From Primulina eburnea (Eukaryota > Streptophyta > Magnoliopsida > Lamiales > Gesneriaceae), in assembly GCF_022965805.1 (NCBI RefSeq), contig NC_133104.1:19639071-19703070 (forward strand): a stretch of DNA of 64,000 nt, in the 5' to 3' direction. Of this stretch, positions 20,913 to 31,630 are shown piece by piece. Made by a program: the position numbers and the translations under genes. The notes beneath the pieces were generated by a model. That model was not told the DNA's origin, made no database searches, and saw only the letters and a list, made by a program, of their open reading frames with translations. Within the stretch, counting starts at the first letter, position 1; each line of letters starts with the position of its first letter.

Positions 20913-23900
20913 TCTCTCATCTCATCTTCTGGTTCCCACGTAGCCTCTTCGATCAAATGGTTCCTCCAAAGGACTTTAACGATGCCGATCTCTTTATTCC
21001 TCAAAACTCTAACTGTGCGATCCAGAATCTGAATCGGAATCTCTTGGTAAGTCAAATTCGGCGTCAAGTCCAATGGCTCGTGGCGAAGAATATGGGAAGG
21101 ATTCGCAATATACTTCCTGAGCATCGATACGTGAAAAACATTATGAACTCTATCAAGATCTGGCGGTAGGGCTAATCTGTAGGCTCTGTCACCAACTCTG
21201 TCCAAGATCTCAAAAGGACCAATGAATCTCGGACTCAACTTACCCTTCTTGCCAAATCTCATCACACCCTTGAGAGGTGCTATCTTCAAGAACACGTGAT
21301 CGCCAACCTCGAACTGCAAAGGCCTACGACGAACATCTGCATAGCTCTTCTGTCTGGACTGTGCTGTCTTCATCCTCTCACGGATCACAGCAACAACATC
21401 GGCCGTCTGCTGGACCAACTCTGGTCCCAACATCTTCCTCTCTCCAACCTCATCCCAATACAAAGGCGATCTGCACTTCCTGCCATAAAGTGCCTCATAC
21501 GGTGCCATCCCAATTGACGCCTGATAGCTATTGTTGTACGTGAACTCCACAAGTGGCAATTTAGAATCCCAGCTACCAGAATAGTCAATAGTACAAGCTC
21601 TGAGCAAGTCCTCTAAAATCTGAATGACTCTCTCTGACTGACCGTCGCTCTGAGGGTGATAAGCTGTACTGAAAGCTAACCGTGATCCCATAGCTCTGTG
21701 CAGACTCTTCCAAAACTCGGAGGTAAACCTGGGGTCACGATCAGACACGATCGACACAGGGACACCGTGAAGTCTAACAATCTCTGCAATATAATCCTCG
21801 GCATACTGCTTCATGGAGTACGTCGTCTTGACTGGGAGAAAGTGCGCTGACTTGGTTAACCGATCAACAATGACCCAAATGGAATTATAACCTTTCTGCA
21901 CTCTGGGAAGACCAGTCACGAAATCCATCGTAATGTGCTCCCACTTCCACTGAGGAATCGGCAAAGATAGCAATGTCCCAGCAGGTCTCTGGTGCTCAAT
22001 CTTCACCTGCTGACAAGTAAGGCACTGAGAAATGAACAAAGCAATATCTTTCTTCATACCTGGCCACCAGTAGAGTCGACGAAGATCCTGATACATCTTC
22101 GTACTGCCTGGATGAATCGAATATGGCGCAGTATGAGCCTCTGTCAAGACATCTCGCCGAATATCATCGCCAATAGGAACACAGATACGGCCTCAGAAAG
22201 TCACCAATCCATCACCATTCATCGCAAACTCTGAGTTACCCCTCTCCTCAGCTCTAGCTCTCAACTCTAGCAACTGCACATCGACAGTCTGCTCTCTACG
22301 GATCCTGTCCGTCAAAGTAGCCCGAATGACCAACGTTGAAAAGCGAGCAATGGTTGGGAACTACCAAAGAAATATCCTCTCGATGCAAGTCCATCAGCAA
22401 CGGCCTCTGAATCAAAGAACTCAAGGAAGAACTCGATTTACGACTCAAAGCATCAGCCACAACGTTCGCCTTCCCTGGGTGATAACTGATAGCCACATCA
22501 TAATCTTTGACCAGCTCAAACCACCTCCTCTGCCTCATGTTGAGCTCTTTCTGAGAAAACAGATACTTCAAACTCTTGTGGTCTGTGAAGATCTCACACT
22601 TTTCGCCATACACATAATGTCTCCAAATCTTCAGGGCGAAAACCACAGCTGCTAGCTCCAAATCATGCGTCGGATAATTCTTCTCATAGTCTTTCAACTG
22701 ACGAGAAGCATAAGCAATGACCTTACCTCGCTGCATCAGCACTGCACCAAGGCCTCTCTTCGACGCATCAGTATAGACAACGAAATCCTCTGAACCACTG
22801 GGCAATGAAAGAACAGGAGCTGTCGTCAATCTATCCTTCAACTCCTGGAATGCACTCTGGCAATCAATTGACCACTCGAACTTCATAGTCTTCCTCGTCA
22901 AATTGGACAATGGCAGGGCAATCTTGGAGAAATCTGAAATGAAACGACGATAGTAACCCGCCAAACCAAGGAAACTGCGTACCTCTGAGACAGTGGTAGG
23001 AATAGGCCAATTCTGAATCGCCTCTATCTTCAATGGATCAACAGCAATGCCATCCTTCGAAACGACATGGCCTAGAAAAGAAATCTGATCCAGCCAAAAC
23101 TCACACTTCTTCAACTTGGCAAACAGCCTCCTCTCTCTCAGCAATTGAAGAACAACTCTGAGATGCTCTGCATGCAGCTCTCTGGTCTTGGAATAGATCA
23201 AGATGTCGTCAATGAAGACAATGACGAAGCTATCCAGATAGGGCTTGAACACACGGTTCATCAGGTCCATGAAGACTGAAGGGGCATTGGTCAGACCAAA
23301 AGACATCACGAGAAACTCAAAGTGACCATACCTGGTCCTGAACGCCGTCTTAGGGATATCAGACTCCCTAACCTTCAACTGATAATAGCCAGACCGAAGA
23401 TCAATCTTCGAAAATACAGTGGCACCATGAAGTTGGTCAAATAGATCATCAATCCTTGGCAACGGATACTTGTTCTTGACAGTCACTTTGTTGAGCTTTC
23501 TGTAGTCGATACACAGCCGCAAAGAACCATCTTTCTTCTTAACAAATAGAACTGGAGCTCCCCAAGGCGAAGAACTCGGACGAATAAAACCCTTGTCTAA
23601 AAGATCCTGCAACTGAGTCTTCAACTCTTTCATCTCGGTAGGAGCCATCCTGTACGGAGCCTTAGAGATAGGAACCGTACCAGGAGCTAGATCGATAACG
23701 AACTCAACATCTCTGTCCGGCGGCAAACCCGGAACATCATCTTCAAACACATCGGCAAACTCCCTCACAACATCAATATCATCAATATTCAACTTAACCA
23801 TACCATCAACATCCACAATAGAAGCAAGAAACCCATCGCAACCTCTACATAACAATCTCTCAGCCTCAAGACAAGAAATAAAAGGAAGGACCAGCGAAGT

Positions 23901-25305
23901 ACCTGAGCTGGCGAGAACTCCTCCCTGGCCATCATCTGCAAAAGTCACCTTCTTAGCAACACAATCGATAACTGCATGGTAAGTCGAAAGCCAATCCATG
24001 CCAAGAATAACATCAAAGGCAACCATAGGGATAACAATCAAATCAGCGAAGACAACTCGCTCCCCAATACGAACAGGGCACGCAAAGACAATTGATGTTG
24101 GGCACAACACGTCCCCCGAAGGCAAAACAACACTAAGCTGGAGGGGAAGAACAGAAGGAACTATACCCAAAGATCTCAAAAACAAATCAGACATAAAAGA
24201 ATGAGTAGCACCAGTATCTATCAAAGTAGTAGCTACTCTGCCTGAAATCAAAATAGTACTAGAGATCAATGAAGAATCATGATTAATACCTTCCTTGGTC
24301 ATCGAAAAGATACGACCCTGCACCTTCCCTTGGCTAGCTCCTTGTGGACAATTCCTGTCAACGTGGCCTACCGTGCCACAACGATAACAAGTATGAGTGC
24401 CAAATCTGCACTCTCCCCTATGATGCTTGCCACACTTCGGACAAAAAGGCTTCTCGGGATTAACTGGAACTGGCGGTGGTCTAGGACTCGGCTCCATCTT
24501 GCCCTTGCCCTTGAAACGATCCCTGCCCCTCTGATTAGAACCCTGGCCTCTCTGAGCAACAGCTTGATGCCTCTCCTGCCTCTCTCTAGTGATGGATGTC
24601 CTTCTCATCCTGCTCTGCCAACAGTGCATTGGACACAATCTCCTTGAAAGTCACAGCCTTGGACATGTTGATATCACGACGAATCTCAGCTCTAAGGCCT
24701 CGAATGAAATGAGCGCCTTTATCTTTATCATTGGATGCAATGTACGGAGCAAATAGGCAACCCTCCTCAAACTTTAGAATATACTGACCAACATCCATGC
24801 TCCCTTGTCGAAGCTCCAAGAACTCCGTAACCTTCCTCACTCGAAGTGCGTCGGGGAAATACTTGTCGTAGAATAGGTCAGTGAACTCTGACCACTTCAG
24901 TGTCGCAACATCAACTCCAACTTTGGTCGCATTCCACCAAATGCGAGCAGCTTTAACCAACATGAATACAGCACAACTGATACGGTCTCTATCCTCGTAG
25001 TGGAGATGATCGAAGATCGCCTCTAGAGCCTTGACCCACTCAACTGCAACTAAAGGATCAGTGCTCCCTGAAAACTCTGGTGGATCCATCCTCTTAAAAG
25101 CAGAAAAGACGGCATCAGTGCCAACAGCCTGTGCAACTTGCCCTCTCACTTGATCTCTGCCCTGACCCGCTCCTTGCAATCGGAGCAACTGCTGAATCTG
25201 ATCGCTATGAACTTTAGCCTGCTCCTTAAGCAACTTGCCGAACTCGTCGACAACTCTCGAGGAAGAACTATCCTCACCCTCTGTCGCCTTACGCTTAGGA
25301 GGCAT
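20913..25305 (-). pseudogene. gag-pol: G1 gag-pol, frameshifted
   Basis: Homologous throughout to G2 gag-pol. Gag is open from 25305 (MPPKRKATEGED) to 24586, where a GATG duplication near 24592-24600 shifts the frame. The 780-aa block to 22296 carries the zinc knuckles ([26 protein letters not shown]), protease [12 protein letters not shown], reverse transcriptase FIDDILIYS and RNase [12 protein letters not shown] two-base loss near 22350 shifts the frame, and an Arg-to-stop change lies near 22195. Integrase is open again from 22147 ([34 protein letters not shown]) to the C1 insertion at 20912. The ORF running on to 20786 ends in C1 LTR sequence and is chimeric. Confidence 0.93.
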
Positions 25306-25420
25306 ACTCTACAATGGGCTCACAAAAGACATATCAATATATAACAATGGATAGATGCAAGAAAACATACCCGGACAGTTGAAAGTAGACGAAGTCATAT
25401 GCATTGGTCCGAAGAACACC

Positions 25421-25432
25421 GCTCTGCTACCA
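25421..25432 (-). other. Primer-binding site of G1
   Basis: Element strand TGGTAGCAGAGC, one mismatch to initiator-Met tRNA, five bases from the LTR. Confidence 0.85.
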
Positions 25433-25437
25433 CTAAA

Positions 25438-27035
25438 TGTGACACCCTGACCCGTAACGATTAAAAATACAGCGGAATTTAAAATTTTCTTTCAAATGGA
25501 AGGAGTTTCAAAATACATTTCATAAAGATGTTTACAAAATAATCACATGATCATTCAAATGATATATAAAATACAAAACAATCATTCTTATGATCATGTC
25601 CCAAAATATTTGCAAAATCATCTTCCTTCCAACGGTGTATGCATATGACCCCCATCAACGATCACTGTCCTGGTCGGTCGCCCTTATCTGCATCACATGA
25701 AAATAACTGAAATGAGAATAAATCTCAGCAAGTGGAACTCTTACATAACAATGATACATAGTATACTCTGTATAACATGACTTTGAAATCATAAATACCA
25801 TCAACTCTGAAACATGAATACTGTAGCAATAACTGTAGCAATAGCATATCAATAAGATAGCAATAAGATGGTATTCTCTTTTCTCTGGTTGGATTGATAT
25901 CAATAGTATCTCTGCTCTGGTGCTAATATCCCTATCGATATAAACCGATAACTCTGAGGTATAAAAGCCTATGGTCTTTGATCAACTAATTGCATGCAAT
26001 GCTCTGACTATGATTAATCAATCCAATAAAACATTTGAACTCTGAATCGCATTTAAAGCCGTCGTTTCACAATCTCTTATTTTCTCTTGTATTCCCTTTT
26101 AACAATAGTGAGACATCAATGCCTCCAATAGATACTCAATGGGATCAATACATAACAATGAATCAATTGAAGGGAATATCACTTTAAAATCTTTAAAACA
26201 CAATACATATAACATCATTTGAGCACAAGGGATGAAATTCCACTTACAACCAATAGAACACCTTCAAACTATACTCTTGGTACACCACCTACAACAATAA
26301 TCCATAAACAACACCAAAATCAACTCTATATCCAAAAATACAAGTTAAATAATCCATTAAACCAACAAAACATCAAACCTAAGTCAACTCTTAACTCACA
26401 ACCTGAATAGAATCGCACCAAAAACTTACCTAAGCTTCCTAGCATCAAGGAGAACGTCGATCTCAAGTCGAAAATCCAAACAAATCCAAGAATCAAAGGT
26501 AGGAAGCAAAAGATATGGATGAAAACCCTTGTTCTAGAGAGGAAATCTCGAAATGAAGGGGAAAGATGAGGATAAGGTATGGCGAACAACTCCAAAAAGT
26601 AACTTAAAAACTCGCCCATACCTATACCGCGGGTGCGACAACACAAGGGCCGCGGGTGCGCTGAGCTCTCGGCACAACAAAATAAATCCATGCACGATGA
26701 CCGCGGGTGCGGTGCTACAATTACCGCGGGTGCGCTGCTTACACTGCCGCGGGTGCGGTGATGCCACGGTCTTCCAAAACCAAAATGATGAATAGTACAC
26801 CGCGGGGGCACTCCTCTAAGAGCGCGAGTGCACTCTTGCTACGGCAATGATAAAAAATCAACGCAACTAAAATCGATCCGAAACTCTGAAACGAACAACC
26901 AACAACTTCTAACAACTCAATAACAATAATAACCAATAATACTATAGCCCAAAACACAATTCTAAACATCTAATCACATAACCCAAATAACATACGAAAC
27001 TTAAATCGTACCGTACACCGGGCTCGGCTATTACA
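25438..27035 (-). repeat. 5' LTR of G1
   Basis: 1598 bp, element strand TGTAATAGCC…GTGTCACA. Related to the G2 LTR but with clear divergence in the part nearest gag. The U3 array is at 26627-26833. The right border meets Sat-IN sequence AACTGAAGTTG. Confidence 0.93.
26627..26833 (-). promoter_or_regulatory. U3 inverted-repeat array, G1 5' LTR
   Basis: Seven copies of the ACCGCACCCGCGGT family motif, the last two degenerate (CCGCGGGGGCAC, GCGCGAGTGCAC on the plus strand). GCCGAGAGCTCAGC links two of them; related linkers occur in G2 (GCCGAAAGCT) and in the solo LTR. Confidence 0.65.
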
Positions 27036-29422
27036 AACTGAAGTTGTCAATATAACTTTGGGAACACTTTTGCGTGCTATTCTTAAAAAGAACTTGGATT
27101 GACATTTCTATGGACTTTAGTTTGGGGTTGCCTAGGCCTAAGAAGAGGAGGGATTCTATTTTTGTAGTTGTGGATAGATTCTCTAAGATGGCACATTTTA
27201 TAGCTTGTCATGAAACCGATGATGCTTCAAACATGGCGGATTTGTTCTTTAGAGAAGTCGTTAGGTTGCATGGCATGCCTAGGACTATTGTTTCTCGTCG
27301 CAATATTAAATTTTTGAGTTACTTTTGGAATAATTTATGGGCTAAACTTGGCACAAAATTGTTGTTTTCTACTACTTGTCATCCTCAAACGGATGGACAA
27401 ACTGAAGTTGTCAATAGAACTTTGGGAACACTTTTTCGTGCTATTCTTAAAAGGAACTTGGATTGACATTTCTATGGACTTTAGTTTGGGGTTGCCTAGG
27501 CCTAAGAAGAGGAGGGATTCTATTTTTTTTATTCTGGAAAGATTTTCTAAGATAGCACATTTTATAGCTTGTCATAAAAGCGATGATGCTTCAAACATTG
27601 CGGATTTGTTCTTTAGAAAAGTCGTTAGGTTGCATGGCATGCCTAGGACTATTGATTCTGGTCGCGATGTTAAATTCTTGAGTTACTTTTGGAAGACTTT
27701 ATGGGCTGAAATTGGCAAAAAATTGTTGTTTTCTACTACTTGTCATCCTCAAACTGATGGACAAACTGAATTTGTCAATAGAACTTTGGGAACACCTTTG
27801 CGTGCTATTCTTAAAAAGAACTTGGATTGACAATTCTATGGACTTTATTTTGGGGTTGCCTAGGACTAAGAAGGGATGTATTCTATTTTTGTTGTTGTGG
27901 ATAGATTCTCTAAGATGGCACATTTTATAGCTTGTCATGAAACCGATGATGCCTCAAACATTGCGTATTTGTTCTTTAGAGAAGTCGATAGGTTGCATGG
28001 CATGCCTAGGACTATTGTTTCTCGTCGCCATGTTAAATTTTTGAGTTACTTTTGGAATAATTTCTGGGCTAAACTTGGCGCAAAATTGTTGTATTCTACT
28101 ACTTGTCATTCTCAAACGGATGGACAAACTGAAGTTGTCAATATAACTTTGGGAACACTTTTGCGTGCTATTCTTAAAAAGAACTTGGATTGACATTTCA
28201 ATGAACTTTAGTTTGGGGTTGCCTAGGCCTAAGAAGAGGAGGGATTCTATTTTTGTAGTTGTGGATAGATTCTCTAAGATGGCACATTTTATAGCTTGTC
28301 ATAAAACCGATGATGCTTCAAACATTGCGGATTTGTTCTTTAGAGAAGTCGCTAGGTTGCATGGCATGCCTAGGACTATTGTTTCTCGTCGCAATGTTAA
28401 ATTCTTGAGTTACTTTTGGAATACTTTATGGGCTAAACTTGGCACAAAATTGTTGTTTTCTACTACTTGTCATCCTCAAACGGATGGACAAACTGAAGTT
28501 GTCAATAGAACTTTGGGAACACTTTTGCGTGCTAATCTTAAAAAGAACCTGGATTGACAATTCTATGGACTTTATTTTGGGGTTGCCTAGGACTAAGAAG
28601 GGATGTATTCTATTTTTGTTGTTGTGGATAGATTCTCTAATATGGCACATTTTATAGCTTGTCATGAAACCGATGATGCTTCAAACATTGCGTATTTGTT
28701 CTTTAGAGAAGTCGATAGGTTGCATGGCATGCCTAAGACTATTGTTTCTCGTCGCAATGTTAAATTTTTGAGTTACTTTTGGAATAATTTATGGGCTAAA
28801 CTTGGCACAAAATTGTTGTTTTCTACTACTTGTCATCCTCAAACGGATGGACAAACTGAAGTTGTCAATAGAACTTTGGGAAAACTTTTGCGTGCTATTC
28901 TTAAAAGGAACTTGGATTGACATTTCTATGGACTTTAGTTTGGGGTTGCCTAGGCCTAAGAAGAGGAGGGATTCTATTTTTGTTGTTGTGGATAGATTTT
29001 CTAAGATGGCACATTTTATAGCTTGTCCTAAAAGCGATGATGCTTCAAACATTGCGGATTTGTTCTTTAGAGAAGTCGTTAGGTTGCATGGCATGCCTAG
29101 GACTATTGATTCTGGTCGCAATGTTAAATTTTTGAGTTACTTTTGGAAGACTTTATGGGCTAAACTTGACATAAAATTGTTGTTTTCTACTATTTGTCAT
29201 CCTCAAACGGATGGACAAACTGAAGTTGTCAATATAACTTTGGGAACACTTTTGCGTGCTATTCTTAAAAAGAACTTGGATTGACATTTCTATGGATTTT
29301 ATTTTGGGGTTGTTGTGGATAGATTCTCTAAGATGGCACATTTTATAGCTTGTCATAAAACCGATGATGCTTCAAACATTGCGGATTTGTTGTTTAGAGA
29401 AGTCGCTAGGTTGCATGGCATG
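27036..29422 (+). repeat. Sat-IN tandem array, main block
   Basis: About six and a half head-to-tail units of 363-364 bp; junctions (…AACTTG|GATTGAC…) lie near 27097, 27461, 27825, 28188, 28552, 28915 and 29279. Each unit codes for part of a gypsy integrase core, from ISMDF through [17 protein letters not shown] to [16 protein letters not shown]…LKKNLD, then a stop. As 364 is not a multiple of three, the frame changes at each junction. The catalytic Asp of SDRD is lost in every unit (SRRN, SGRD, SRRH). At least three unit subtypes are interspersed. The unit at 29279 has a deletion of about 35 bp. ORFs of 63-160 aa here are not genes. Confidence 0.9.
29418..29422. other. Left target duplication of solo LTR
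   Basis: GCATG, repeated at 31278-31282. Confidence 0.9.
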
Positions 29423-29516
29423 TGTAATGCCTGAGATTTTCGTAGATAGTTGAATACGAAATGCAAGAACAGAAGGGGCGAAATAATGCGATGAAATATG
29501 AAATTTTAGCTGTGCA

Positions 29517-29752
29517 AGACCGCTCCCGCGATCTGGCAAGCACCGCACCCGCGTCGCAATGGGCAGAAAGTTAGTAAAATTCCCGTAGCCATATCGCACC
29601 TGCGGTAGAATGAGACCGCACCCGCGGTGCTGAGACCGCACCCGCGGTGTTTACTTGACCGCACCCGCGGTCGACAGTTTTGGAAAAATTGTAGGGCTGC
29701 CGAAAGCTTGGCGCACCCGCGCTCCTTGCAGTACCGCACCCGCGGTGGTGCA
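29517..29752 (+). promoter_or_regulatory. U3 inverted-repeat array in solo LTR
   Basis: About eight copies of ACCGCACCCGCGGT-like motifs, same orientation relative to the LTR as in Gyp-A. The linker CTGCCGAAAGCTTGGCGCAC also resembles the G2 linker. The array ends about 45 bp before the TATA box. Confidence 0.7.
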
Positions 29753-29795
29753 TGCGAGGAATCCACTCTCTTTCTCCTGTTGACACATGGCCTAG

Positions 29796-29805
29796 TATAT
29801 ATATA
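29796..29805 (+). promoter_or_regulatory. TATA box of solo LTR
   Basis: TATATATATA after GGCCTAG, downstream of the U3 array; the likely core promoter. Still potentially active as a solo LTR. Confidence 0.6.
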
Positions 29806-30952
29806 TAGTTGCGCCGATTAAGCTATTCTTCAGTTCCAGCCCTCAGAACCGAGATTTCCTCCATAACTTCTCAAGGTTTTCAAACTTTAAAGTTAGATAT
29901 CTCACGATTTAGCCATCCAAATCATATTCCGAGTTAGAATTGTGTTCCTTGCTTTGAAAGCTACAAAGTGATGTAAGTATTGTTTAATTCTAGCAAGTTT
30001 CACGATTTAGATGTTAGAGGAATTGGAATATGATAGTTATATTATGTTCTTGACGTATTGAGCATGATATATTTGTAAACAGATCGAAGAACAGATATCA
30101 TATGCAATTATTATGAAATTCAGCATAGTTAGAAGTACATTATATCGATTTTGAATATGGTTTTGTGCATAGGATTTGAGTATGAGTTGAGGATGATATA
30201 GTGTTGATATCTGTTGAGATTTGGATTGACCGGTGTTAAGAATATACGTCGTTATGCCGTCAAATTGTATCGAGATCACGTAGTGACTTGGATATGTGTT
30301 GATTAGATAAGAGATTGATAGATTTTTTATCAACATTTCCATTTCAGATTCGTATTGTCAACCGTGACAGCAACTGTGCGACGAAAGGTATAGTACATGT
30401 TTTGTTTTGGGAATTACGACTCAAGGGAGATCACATTTGAGTTTCCCAACCAAAATCACATACTTGTTTTATTGTTTATATCTAGATATGATTATGATTG
30501 TTTATAGATTTGTTTATAGAACTTGTATACAAATCTTGCTATGCTTTGTTTACAGATCATGTGGCATTGCATTAGAATGATTATGCTTGTTTACAGATTG
30601 TGTATTCATGCATTAAGATAGGACAGTCTGGAGATCAGGCAGACTACTAGACGTTCGGCGATATCACAGCTTAGGGGAAGATCACCGCCCCTATGGTAGA
30701 CGCGGATACAGATCAGGCCGAAGTCTAGGAATAAGACGGACAGCACCTCGATTGGGAGGGTAGGTGACAGACAGTGCCGTCTTATTCACAACGGGATCCC
30801 TAGAGTTCTAGTCGAGTCGAGTCTAGACATGATTAGACTCGCATTGCATGATTATATATGAATGACATTCATATTAGCATGTTTCATGTTTTAGATTGTT
30901 TTAATGCATGTATACATGTTTATACTGGGATTTGTTCTCACCGGTTTTCCGG

Positions 30953-30986
30953 CTGTTGTTATGTCTGTATGTGTGCATAACAACAG
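30953..30986 (+). ncRNA. Conserved LTR hairpin (solo LTR)
   Basis: Arms CTGTTGTTATG and CATAACAACAG, loop of 12. It is present in all Gyp-B LTRs, between the TATA box and the poly(A) signal AATAAA (31152-31157), so it would be in LTR transcripts. Confidence 0.5.
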
Positions 30987-31277
30987 GTGGGGCAGGATCT
31001 GGGTCGAGACAGCGATGATCGTGATAGCGTGGAGATCACGGGCGTAGCAGATGGACCAGTAGTTGTCTTTTATTATGTACTGTCTTTTAATACTGGTTAG
31101 TTGAGGACATACAGAATAAGACATGTATTGTATGTTGTATGTTGTAAATTAAATAAAGAATGTATGCTTGTTTGTTACATTTTAGTTAATGTAAAAGCGA
31201 AAAAAAAATTTGACCCACTTGAAATAATATTGATCCATTTAATCCCAAGAAAAAGAATTAGAGCCCGGGTCCCCACA

Positions 31278-31630
31278 GCATGCCTAGGACTATTGTTTCT
31301 CGTCGCAATGTTAAATTTTTGAGTTACTTTTGGAATAATTTATGGGCTAAACTTGGCAGAAAATTGTTGTTTTCTACTACTTGTCATCCTCAAACGGATG
31401 GACAAACTGAGGTTGTCAATAAAACTTTGGGAACACTTTTGCGTGTTATTCTTAAAAAGAACTTGGATTGACATTTCTATGGACTTTAGTTTGGGGTTGC
31501 CTAGGCTTAAGAAGAGGAGGGATTCTATTTTTGTTGTTGTGGATAGATTCTCTAAGATGGCACATTTTATAGCTTGTCATGAAACCGATGATGCTTCAAA
31601 CATTGCGGATTTGTTCTTTAGAGAAGTCGC
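31278..31630 (+). repeat. Sat-IN array piece between solo LTR and C3
   Basis: It completes the unit cut at 29422 (after the GCATG duplication) and adds about 160 bp of a further unit starting near 31469. It ends where C3 inserted (flank GTCGC at 31626-31630). Confidence 0.9.

Larger units (their letters stand above)
3330..27035 (-). mobile_element. G1: Ty3/gypsy chromovirus (Gyp-A), interrupted by C1
   Basis: This minus-strand gypsy element has its 5' LTR at 25438-27035, gag-pol at 20913-25305, the last codons of pol at about 3930-3962 and a 3' LTR fragment at 3330-3889. C1 (3963-20912) splits pol and C2 truncates the 3' LTR, whose remainder must lie left of the window. The right border abuts the Sat-IN array at 27036. 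The two LTR pieces differ by about eight substitutions over 560 bp plus a small indel in the U3 repeat array, so this is an older insertion than those nested in it. Confidence 0.92.
29423..31277 (+). mobile_element. Solo LTR of a Gyp-B element
   Basis: 1855 bp, TGTAATGCC…CGGGTCCCCACA, flanked by GCATG on both sides, with no internal region. It is the product of LTR-LTR recombination of a gypsy element inserted in Sat-IN. The R-U5 half resembles G4 and G5 (hairpin at 30953-30986, AATAAA at 31152-31157), but the U3 half carries the Gyp-A type repeat array. Confidence 0.95.

Noticed and set aside
20786..22147. 453-aa ORF as a complete integrase protein with a novel C-terminus
   Set aside because: The last 40 or so residues come from the C1 LTR; it is a chimera made by insertion.
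27348..27830. 160-aa ORFs in Sat-IN as functional integrase genes
   Set aside because: Catalytic Asp is missing, units stop after about 120 codons, and no promoter or zinc domain is present.
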